From: Variovorax gossypii
GTDB taxonomy: Bacteria; Pseudomonadota; Gammaproteobacteria; Burkholderiales; Burkholderiaceae_C
Length of the DNA stretch: 64,000 bases
NCBI RefSeq assembly: GCF_003965815.1
Contig: NZ_RXOE01000001.1
Span: 930,001 to 994,000 of the forward strand
Reading direction: 5' to 3'
The notes below the pieces were generated by a model. That model searched no databases. It was not told the origin of the DNA and saw nothing but the letters and a program-made list of their open reading frames with translations. The position numbers were made by a program, and so were the translations under genes. This document shows, in pieces, positions 56,142-64,000 of the stretch (its first letter is position 1; the number at the start of each line of letters is the position of its first letter).

Positions 56142-56569
56142 ACACTAAGGTTCCAACCTCAATCAACACCATCGCCGAAGACCAGTTCGGCCAGCGTCTG
56201 GTCGCCCGCCTTTCGGCCGGCAACCGGGAGTTGCCGCACGACATCAGCGAGCGGCTGCGCGTGGCACGCGCGCAGGCCGTGGCAGCACGCAAGCAGCCAC
56301 CGCAGTTGCGGACTGCGCCGGTGGTGGTGCAGTCGGGTCATACGCTCACGATGGGCGGGAGTTGGAGCTGGTGGACTCGCATCGGCTCCGTGGTGCCGCT
56401 TATCGCGCTCGTCGCCGGCCTGATCACCATCAGCGTGATGCAGGATGACGACCGTGCCAGCGAACTGGCCGAAGTGGATTCCGCGTTGCTGACGGGCGAT
56501 CTGCCGCCTGCCGCCTATACCGACCCTGGTTTTGCCCAATTCCTCAAGGCCGACAACGCCTCCGACTGA
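56138..56569 (+). CDS. DUF3619 membrane protein (anti-sigma candidate)
   Basis: A 143-aa protein with a cytoplasmic N-terminal region (about 1-75, basic with many Arg), one membrane segment (IGSVVPLIALVAGLITISVM, about 82-101) and a short acidic exterior part ending GFAQFLKADNASD. It is coupled to the sigma factor by ATGA. Topology and position fit an anti-sigma factor, but I see no zinc HxxxCxxC motif, so this is an inference. Confidence 0.75.
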   Translation: MNTKVPTSINTIAEDQFGQRLVARLSAGNRELPHDISERLRVARAQAVAARKQPPQLRTAPVVVQSGHTLTMGGSWSWWTRIGSVVPLIALVAGLITISVMQDDDRASELAEVDSALLTGDLPPAAYTDPGFAQFLKADNASD

Positions 56570-56584
56570 ACCTTCCCCGATCGA

Positions 56585-57427
56585 ATGCGACGCCGTTCCA
56601 CTTCCAGCGCGAACAGCCCCCGCCCGTTGCGCCCGCTTCCGGCGGGCGCAGTCGTTTGGGCAGGCGCGTTTGCTGTCGCGGCCTTCAGCCTGACGCTCGC
56701 CTGCGCCCAGCCTCATGGCGAGGCCGCCTCCAAGGCTGCGGCGAGCTCCGCGCCGGCCACGAGCCCCAAGGCGGTATCGACGACCAAGCCGCTCTGGAGC
56801 GAACTCACAGCCGAGCAGGAGCAGGCCCTGAAGCCGCTGAGCGCTCACTGGAACACCCTGAACGTCGGGCAAAAGAGGAAGTGGCTGGCGCTGTCCCGCA
56901 ATTTCGGGAGCATGTCGGCGGAAGAGCAGTCCACCCTGCACAGCCGCATGATCGAGTGGGCGGCCCTGAGCAACCAGCAGCGCGCGCAGGCCCGCTTGAA
57001 CTTCGCCGAGGTCAAGCGCATTCCGCCCGACGAGCGCAAGGTCAAGTGGGAGCAGTATCAAGCCCTGAGCGAGGAAGAAAAGCGCAAGCTTGCCGAGCGC
57101 GCTCCTCCCAAGCCGCGCGGCGCCGCCATTCCCGTCCGACCTGTTTCGTCGCAGAAGCTGGTGCCGGTGCCTGCCGTCACCCCCGGCGGACAGCACACTC
57201 CCAGGATCCTGCTGGCTCCGCCCCCCGCTCCGACGGTCACGCCGGCCACGACGATCATGGTGGCATCGCCACCTGAACGCGCTCCTGCCGCCGCCACTGC
57301 TACACCGGCTGTTTCCGTGGTTCCGGCAGCGCCCGCCCCGTCCGGCATCGCGGCTCCGCCGGTTCCCGCCGAAGCCCAGGTGCCTGCCCCGTCGTCGGCA
57401 GCCGAATCGTCCTCTTCCTCCCCCTGA
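56585..57427 (+). CDS. DUF3106 protein, secreted or lipoprotein-like
   Basis: A 280-aa protein with an N-terminal hydrophobic segment (about 20-42) and a middle DUF3106-type domain with repeated short helices (WSELTAEQEQALKPLSAHWNTL, KRKWLALSRNF, MSAEEQSTLHSRMIEWAALSNQQRAQARLNFAEVKR). The C-terminal 120 residues are a Pro/Ala/Val/Ser-rich tail. It belongs to the sigma/DUF3619 set; the role is unknown. Confidence 0.78.
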   Translation: MRRRSTSSANSPRPLRPLPAGAVVWAGAFAVAAFSLTLACAQPHGEAASKAAASSAPATSPKAVSTTKPLWSELTAEQEQALKPLSAHWNTLNVGQKRKWLALSRNFGSMSAEEQSTLHSRMIEWAALSNQQRAQARLNFAEVKRIPPDERKVKWEQYQALSEEEKRKLAERAPPKPRGAAIPVRPVSSQKLVPVPAVTPGGQHTPRILLAPPPAPTVTPATTIMVASPPERAPAAATATPAVSVVPAAPAPSGIAAPPVPAEAQVPAPSSAAESSSSSP

Positions 57428-57440
57428 CCGCTAGGCTTCG

Positions 57441-58007
57441 ATGGCATCCAGTTCCCCCGAGGCTTCGGGTCCCGATCAGCCTGCCTCGCCGGCCAATCCA
57501 GCCACCAGCGCTCCCGTTTCGATAGTGCCCGGCCTCTGGCGCCGCATGGCTTGCTGGCTGTACGAGGGCATGCTGCTGTTCGCGGTGGTGTTCGTCTCCG
57601 GCTGGCTCTTCAGCACGCTGGGCCAGATGCGCGACGCCATGGATTCGCGGCGCCATCTGCTCCAGGCTTTTCTTTTCGTGGTATTCGGCGTGTACTTCGT
57701 CTGGTTCTGGACCAAGGGCCAGACCCTCGCCATGAAAACCTGGAACATCCGCATCGTCGACCTGCACGGCCAGCCCGTGAGCCAGCGCCGGGCACTCGCG
57801 CGCTACCTCCTGAGCTGGGTCTGGTTCCTGCCGCCGCTGGCCGCCATTGCGCCGTTCAAACTGTCGGGTGGCGAATCGACCGTGCTGATCTTCGGCTGGG
57901 TTGCCATCTGGGCCTTGCTGGCGCGCTTTCACCCCGACCGCCAGTTCTGGCACGACTCCTGGGCCGGTACACGGCTCATCACTTCCAAACCGATGAGCCG
58001 CCGATGA
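57441..58007 (+). CDS. RDD family membrane protein
   Basis: A 188-aa protein with three membrane segments and the RDD motif segment (RRMACWLYEGMLLFAVVF, FVWFWTKGQTLAMKTWNIRIVDLHGQPVS). RDD proteins may carry small solutes; the role here is unknown. It follows DUF3106 after 13 bp, and overlaps dgkA by ATGA. Confidence 0.85.
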   Translation: MASSSPEASGPDQPASPANPATSAPVSIVPGLWRRMACWLYEGMLLFAVVFVSGWLFSTLGQMRDAMDSRRHLLQAFLFVVFGVYFVWFWTKGQTLAMKTWNIRIVDLHGQPVSQRRALARYLLSWVWFLPPLAAIAPFKLSGGESTVLIFGWVAIWALLARFHPDRQFWHDSWAGTRLITSKPMSRR

Positions 58008-58411
58008 GTGCCGTGCCAAAGCTTCCCGATCCCGCCGTCAACCCGCAGAAGGCCCGCAAGGGCTTCGAGCGCGTGTGGCATGCCACGCTGATCTCGCTGC
58101 ACGGCCTGCGTGCCGGCTGGAGCGAACCCGCGTTCCGGCAGGAAGCCATCCTGTCGATCGTGATGATCCCGGCCTCCTTCTGGCTCGGGCGCAGCTGGGT
58201 CGAAGTGGCGCTGCTCGCGGGCAGCGCAGTCCTCGTGATGATCGTCGAGCTGCTCAACACCGCGGTGGAAGCCGCCATCGATCGCATCGGCCCCGAGTGG
58301 CATGACCTCTCCAAGCGCGCAAAGGACATGGGCAGCGCCGCGGTGCTGCTGTCGCTCACGCTGTGCGGCGGCATCTGGGCGGCGGCGCTGTGGCAGCGCT
58401 TCATGTCATGA
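58004..58411 (+). CDS. dgkA: Diacylglycerol kinase
   Basis: Recycles diacylglycerol to phosphatidic acid in the inner membrane. The 135-aa protein has three hydrophobic helices and the signature VELLNTAVEAAIDRIGPEWHDLSKRAKDMGSAAVLLSL. It overlaps the RDD gene by ATGA. Confidence 0.93.
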   Translation: MSAVPKLPDPAVNPQKARKGFERVWHATLISLHGLRAGWSEPAFRQEAILSIVMIPASFWLGRSWVEVALLAGSAVLVMIVELLNTAVEAAIDRIGPEWHDLSKRAKDMGSAAVLLSLTLCGGIWAAALWQRFMS

Positions 58412-58442
58412 GAGGGCCCATCGGCTGCGGCATGATGGCGGG

Positions 58443-59033
58443 ATGACTCCTGAATTTTCGATCTGTGTGTATTGCGGCTCGCGCCCCGGCGAGCGTCCCG
58501 AATTCACTGAAGCCGCTCAGGCGGTCGGCCGATGGATCGGCCAGCATCGCGGCCAGCTGGTCTACGGCGGCGGACGCACCGGCCTGATGGGCACGGTGGC
58601 CGAAGCCACCCGCCAGGCCGGCGGACGCGTCGTCGGCATCATCCCCAAGGCCCTGGTCGACAAGGAACTGGCCAACCCCCTGTGCGATGAACTGCACGTG
58701 GTCGACACCATGCACGAACGCAAGGCCATGATGGGAGAGCGCGCCGATGCCTTCGTTGCCCTGCCGGGCGGCATCGGCACCTTCGAGGAATTGTTCGAGA
58801 TCTGGACTTGGCGCCAGCTCGGCTATCACGACAAGCCCACGGGCATCCTCAACACCGCCGGCTATTACGACGGCCTGCTCGCCTTCCTGGCGCACAGCGT
58901 GCGCGAGGGCTTCATGGGCGACTGGCAGATGGGCCTGATCCGCACCGGCACCGAAGTGCCCGAACTGCTCACCGCGCTGCGAGCCGAAGTGCCGCTCCAT
59001 CCGCGCGAAGACAGGCTCTCGGAAAACCTCTGA
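58443..59033 (+). CDS. LOG family protein (TIGR00730)
   Basis: A 196-aa Rossmann-fold protein with the signatures CVYCGSRPGERPEF, GGRTGLMG, and PGGIGTFEEL (PGGxGTxxE), typical of cytokinin riboside 5'-monophosphate phosphoribohydrolases and their bacterial relatives. ATG 58443 is the family start. In bacteria the natural role is often unclear. Confidence 0.88.
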   Translation: MTPEFSICVYCGSRPGERPEFTEAAQAVGRWIGQHRGQLVYGGGRTGLMGTVAEATRQAGGRVVGIIPKALVDKELANPLCDELHVVDTMHERKAMMGERADAFVALPGGIGTFEELFEIWTWRQLGYHDKPTGILNTAGYYDGLLAFLAHSVREGFMGDWQMGLIRTGTEVPELLTALRAEVPLHPREDRLSENL

Positions 59034-59042
59034 TCCGCCCCG

Positions 59043-59076
59043 AAAAAAGCCCCGCCAGCGGGGCTTTTTTTCTTTC
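59043..59076. terminator. Bidirectional terminator between LOG gene and glnB
   Basis: AAAAAAGCCCCGC pairs with GCGGGGCTTTTTT around CA, followed by a T-rich tail; the A-run serves the opposite strand. Confidence 0.93.
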
Positions 59077-59078
59077 AG

Positions 59079-61111
<2,033 letters not shown>

Positions 61112-61130
61112 ACAGAAGGAAGAAAAAGGC

Positions 61131-62285
61131 TTGAACGATTATGTCATTCGGGTTCTGCCGTCTCCGTCGGACGTGAGCCCGGAAGCATGGAACGCGTTGC
61201 TGGCCGCCCAGGCCGAGCCGTCGCCCTTCATGCGCCACGAATACCTCACGGCCCTGAACGACAGCCGCAGCGCCACGCCCGACAACGGCTGGATGCCGCA
61301 GTTCGTCACGCTGTGGCAAGGCGAGCAGTTGCAGGCTGCGTGCCCGCTCTACGTCAAGGACCATTCCTACGGCGAGTACGTCTTCGACTGGGCCTGGGCC
61401 AACGCCTACGAGCAGCACGGGCTGGCCTACTACCCGAAGGCCACGGTGGCGGTGCCGTTCACGCCCGTGCCCGGGGCACGGCTGCTGGCGCGCGATGCCG
61501 AGAGCCGCACATTGCTGGTGCAGGGCCTCGTCGCCCTGTGCAAGCAGCTGGAGCTGTCGTCGCTGCACCTGCTGTTCGGCGCCGATGCGGACATCGCCGC
61601 CTGCACCGAATCGGGCCTGATGCTGCGCAACACGGTGCAATTCCATTGGACGAACGCGCAGTACGCCGACTTCGATGCCTTCCTCGCCAGCCTCTCCCAC
61701 GACAAGCGCAAGAAGATCCGCCAGGAGCGCCGCAAGGTGGCCGATGCCGGCGTGCGCTTCCGCTGGTCGCGCGGCGCCGACATCAGCAAGGCCGACTGGG
61801 ACTTCTTCTACCGCTGCTACGAGCGCACCTACCGCGAGCACGGCAACCCGCCCTACCTCACGCGCGACTTCTTCCGGCGCATGGCCGACACGATGCCCGA
61901 GGCCTGGCTGCTGTTCATCGCCGAGCGCGACGGCAAGCCCATGGCCAGCAGCCTGATCGCACTGTCGACGCAGCCCGACAGGCCCCTGGTGGCCTACGGC
62001 CGCTACTGGGGCGCGCTGGAGCGTGTCGACTGCCTGCACTTCGAGGCCTGCTACTACCAGCCGCTGGCCTGGTGCATCGAGCACGGCGCGCAGCGCTTCG
62101 AGGGTGGTGCGCAGGGCGAACACAAGATGGCACGCGCGCTGATGCCGGTGAAGACCACCAGCGCCCACTGGCTGGCGCACCCGTCGTTCGCCGATGCGGT
62201 CGAGCGCTTTCTCGAACGCGAGGGCGCGGGCATCGAGAACTACATGGACCACTTGGGCGAGCGCAGCCCCTTCAAGTCAGTCTGA
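61131..62285 (+). CDS. GNAT/FemAB-like protein, DUF482 (peptidogalycan biosynthesis)
   Basis: A protein of about 384 aa with LRNTVQFHWTNAQYADFDAFLASLSHDKRKKIRQERRKVADAG and a C-terminal FEGGAQGEHKMARALMPV region, typical of DUF482. It resembles FemAB/GNAT acyl- or aminoacyl-transferases. TTG 61131 has AAGGA ten bases upstream; ATG 61092 would overlap the nadE start region and lacks a ribosome site. It is divergent from nadE. Confidence 0.82.
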   Translation: MNDYVIRVLPSPSDVSPEAWNALLAAQAEPSPFMRHEYLTALNDSRSATPDNGWMPQFVTLWQGEQLQAACPLYVKDHSYGEYVFDWAWANAYEQHGLAYYPKATVAVPFTPVPGARLLARDAESRTLLVQGLVALCKQLELSSLHLLFGADADIAACTESGLMLRNTVQFHWTNAQYADFDAFLASLSHDKRKKIRQERRKVADAGVRFRWSRGADISKADWDFFYRCYERTYREHGNPPYLTRDFFRRMADTMPEAWLLFIAERDGKPMASSLIALSTQPDRPLVAYGRYWGALERVDCLHFEACYYQPLAWCIEHGAQRFEGGAQGEHKMARALMPVKTTSAHWLAHPSFADAVERFLEREGAGIENYMDHLGERSPFKSV

Positions 62286-62344
62286 GTGCCATTCGGGACT
62301 GCTATAAAAGCGCCCGACATCCACAACAACTCAGAGAGAAATCG

Positions 62345-63097
62345 ATGCCATTCCTGGGACTGGGCCTGCACGTCCTCATCGCGCTGTTCTTCGCCGTGCA
62401 TGCGATGCGCCATGGCAAGCAGATGTACTGGCTGCTCATCCTCTTCAGCTTCCCGCTGCTCGGCAGCATCGTGTACTTCGTGGTCGAGTACCTGCCCGCA
62501 TCGCGCATGCAGCGCACCGCCGGCAAGGTGGCGAACGCGGCCATCGGCTTCATCGACCCCGAGCGCGAGTACCGAGCGGCCACCGAGGCCTACGACCTCG
62601 CGCCAACCGCGCAGAACAAGCTGCGCCTCGCCAAGGCCGCTCTCGACAAGGGACAGGCAGCCGATGCCGTCGGCCATTACCGCGATGCATTGAAAGGCCC
62701 CCTGGCCTCCGATCCGGAACTGCAATTCGGCCTCGCCAGCGCCCTTCTGGCCGCAGGCGGAGCGACTGCCGGCAACGAGGCATTGCAGGCGCTGCAGGCC
62801 CTGCGCGCCACGCGCGACGACTACCGCAAGGACGAAGTCGCGGTGCTCACCGCACGTGCCCTCGCCGCCGATGGCCGCCAGGCGGAAGCACAACAGGCCT
62901 TCGAGGACGCACTGAGCCGCTACAACACCGTCGAGGCACGCGCCCGCTACATCGCGTGGCTCGCCCAGCAAGGCGATGCCGCCGGCGCGCAGCGCCAGTG
63001 GGACGAGCTCCAGCAGGCCGCGCGCCACTGGAACTCGCACGCACGCTCGGTCAATCGCGAATGGATGCGGCTGGCCAGCGACGCCGTCCGCAGCTGA
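62345..63097 (+). CDS. Membrane-anchored TPR-like protein
   Basis: A 250-aa protein with two N-terminal membrane segments (about 3-20 and 27-50) and an alpha-helical part with TPR-like repeats (residues about 75-245: EYRAATEAYDLAPTAQNKLRLAKAALDKGQAADAVGHYRDAL, QAEAQQAFEDALSRYNTVEARARYIAW). The start ATG follows AGAGAG. The partner is unknown. Confidence 0.82.
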   Translation: MPFLGLGLHVLIALFFAVHAMRHGKQMYWLLILFSFPLLGSIVYFVVEYLPASRMQRTAGKVANAAIGFIDPEREYRAATEAYDLAPTAQNKLRLAKAALDKGQAADAVGHYRDALKGPLASDPELQFGLASALLAAGGATAGNEALQALQALRATRDDYRKDEVAVLTARALAADGRQAEAQQAFEDALSRYNTVEARARYIAWLAQQGDAAGAQRQWDELQQAARHWNSHARSVNREWMRLASDAVRS

Positions 63098-63206
63098 CAC
63101 CCCTGCCCTGCTTCTCTCTCTGTCCAAGGGCATAGCGCCCTTGTCCGTTTGGCACATCGACGGCGCGGCGGGCCTCTCCTAGCATCGGCTTCGAGGAGAA
63201 CCCCGC

Positions 63207-63848
63207 ATGCAGACATTCACACGCCGGGCCGTCACGGCACTCTGCTTCTTCGCTGTCGCCCCGCTGGCCATGGCCGCCAGCTTCGACTGCACCAAGGCCG
63301 GAAACGCCACCGAGAAGGCGATCTGCGCCGACCCCGGCCTCTCACGGCAGGACGAAGCCATGGCCGCGCTCTACAAGCGGCAGGTCGAGATGCCCGGCAC
63401 GGGCCAGTGGCCCACCTTCCTGAAACGCGACCAGCGCGACTGGATCGTCGTTCGCAACCGCGAATGCCGCGGCGACACCGAATGCCTGAAACGGGATTAC
63501 GAGCGGCGCATCACCTACCTGAGCCACCCGCTGCTGCAATGGATGGGCCGCTATGTGGAGGGCCGGTGCCCGAAGGACGGCCGCTTCCTCGATGTGACGC
63601 CCGAGGTGGGCGGCACGCTGGACATCCAGCTCTACGTCTGCCCCGATCCGCGCGGCAACATGCTGCTGCAGGGCAAGAACGTGCTCGACGGGCAACGGCG
63701 CCTCGTGGTGCGGGAGGCCGGGGGTTGCACCCGCACCCTGCAGTTCGACACCGACAGGGTCACCGTTTCGGACGGGCCGGGCTGCGCGCCGTCGCTGACC
63801 GGCAGCTTCGCGCGCGACCCGCGCCGCTCGCCCTTCGAGAACGAATAA
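63207..63848 (+). CDS. LprI/DUF1311-like secreted protein
   Basis: A 213-aa exported protein: signal peptide ending PLAMAA, then an N-terminal LprI-like domain (FDCTKAGNATEKAICADPGLSRQDEAMAALYKRQ, with KRDQRDWIVVRNREC). LprI domains bind lysozyme in some bacteria. Six or more cysteines suggest disulfides. GAGGAG precedes the ATG by seven bases. Confidence 0.82.
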   Translation: MQTFTRRAVTALCFFAVAPLAMAASFDCTKAGNATEKAICADPGLSRQDEAMAALYKRQVEMPGTGQWPTFLKRDQRDWIVVRNRECRGDTECLKRDYERRITYLSHPLLQWMGRYVEGRCPKDGRFLDVTPEVGGTLDIQLYVCPDPRGNMLLQGKNVLDGQRRLVVREAGGCTRTLQFDTDRVTVSDGPGCAPSLTGSFARDPRRSPFENE

Positions 63849-63849
63849 G

Positions 63850-64000
63850 TTACTTCTTGTAGTTGGCGACGCCGTCCAGGATTTCCTTCTTGGCCGAGTC
63901 GATGCCTTCCCAACCCAGCACCTTGACCCACTTGCCCGCTTCGAGATCCTTGTAGTGCTCGAAGAAGTGGCTGATGGCCTTCAGGCGCATCGGGTTCACG
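63850..64000 (-). CDS. ppa: Inorganic pyrophosphatase, C-terminal part (partial at window edge)
   Basis: The last 49 residues and the stop of a minus-strand gene cut by the window edge: [19 protein letters not shown] ending [10 protein letters not shown]. The wording matches the C-terminus of family I inorganic pyrophosphatase, which hydrolyses PPi to phosphate. The stop is TAA at 63850-63852 on the minus strand. Confidence 0.87.
   Translation of the reverse strand, partial: VNPMRLKAISHFFEHYKDLEAGKWVKVLGWEGIDSAKKEILDGVANYKK

Overview
The window is about 64 kb of high-GC proteobacterial chromosome, densely packed with short intergenic gaps, many 4-base start/stop overlaps and strong G/C third-position bias. 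The gene content and order (cysI-DUF934-cysH-cysD-cysN with ferredoxin and its reductase; ilvB-ilvN-ilvC-pssA-leuA-leuA; aat-bpt; sigma factor-DUF3619-DUF3106-RDD; Bug-type solute receptors) point to Burkholderiales, family Comamonadaceae, most like Variovorax. That placement rests on recognised gene order, not on a search. I see no prophage, insertion sequence, CRISPR array, rRNA or replication origin.

Layout: 0-7 kb, an assimilatory sulfate cluster (cysI, DUF934, cysH, cysD, cysN) behind a run of ATAAG/CTTAT half-sites, followed by a 7Fe ferredoxin and a TrxB-like ferredoxin-NADP reductase that could feed electrons to CysI. 7-13.4 kb, a class III aminotransferase/TetR pair, then a LysR regulator divergent from a Bug receptor, a Rieske oxygenase and its reductase. 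13.4-23 kb, a class III nucleotidyl cyclase, then the thiamine locus: TPP riboswitch, cytX, thiD (opposite strand), thiO-thiS-thiG-thiE and a TonB-dependent receptor. 23-23.5 kb, two tRNA-Asn genes in a perfect 104-bp duplication. 23.5-32.7 kb, regulators and small genes: AraC/GyrI, a hydrolase, a YnfA-like protein, rnk, a 72-aa protein, a CsgG-like lipoprotein, a GFA protein, a YafY/WYL regulator and a NarL-type two-component pair. 32.7-36.4 kb, an HtrA protease next to a QseBC/PmrAB-like two-component system, with a PmrA-type box in front of htrA. 36.4-43 kb, pobA with an IclR regulator, an AraC/VOC/SRPBCC/NTF2-like set and an orphan CoxL-like molybdoenzyme. 43-47 kb, aat-bpt, an IclR regulator and a D-Ala-D-Ala peptidase. 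47-55.3 kb, branched-chain amino acid synthesis on the minus strand, with a leu leader peptide and attenuator before the first leuA. 55.5-59 kb, an ECF-like sigma factor cluster, diacylglycerol kinase and a LOG protein. 59-64 kb, P-II, nadE, a GNAT/DUF482 protein, a TPR membrane protein, a LprI-like protein and the end of ppa.

The points most worth following are: a dispersed palindromic repeat that has been domesticated in frame inside bpt; the thiamine locus, where thiD lies antisense inside an otherwise same-strand set ending in a TonB receptor; the leu attenuator; the PmrA/QseB-type box linking the two-component genes to htrA; and the electron supply and substrate choice of the sulfate cluster (CysJ missing, CysH lacking the iron-sulfur cysteines).
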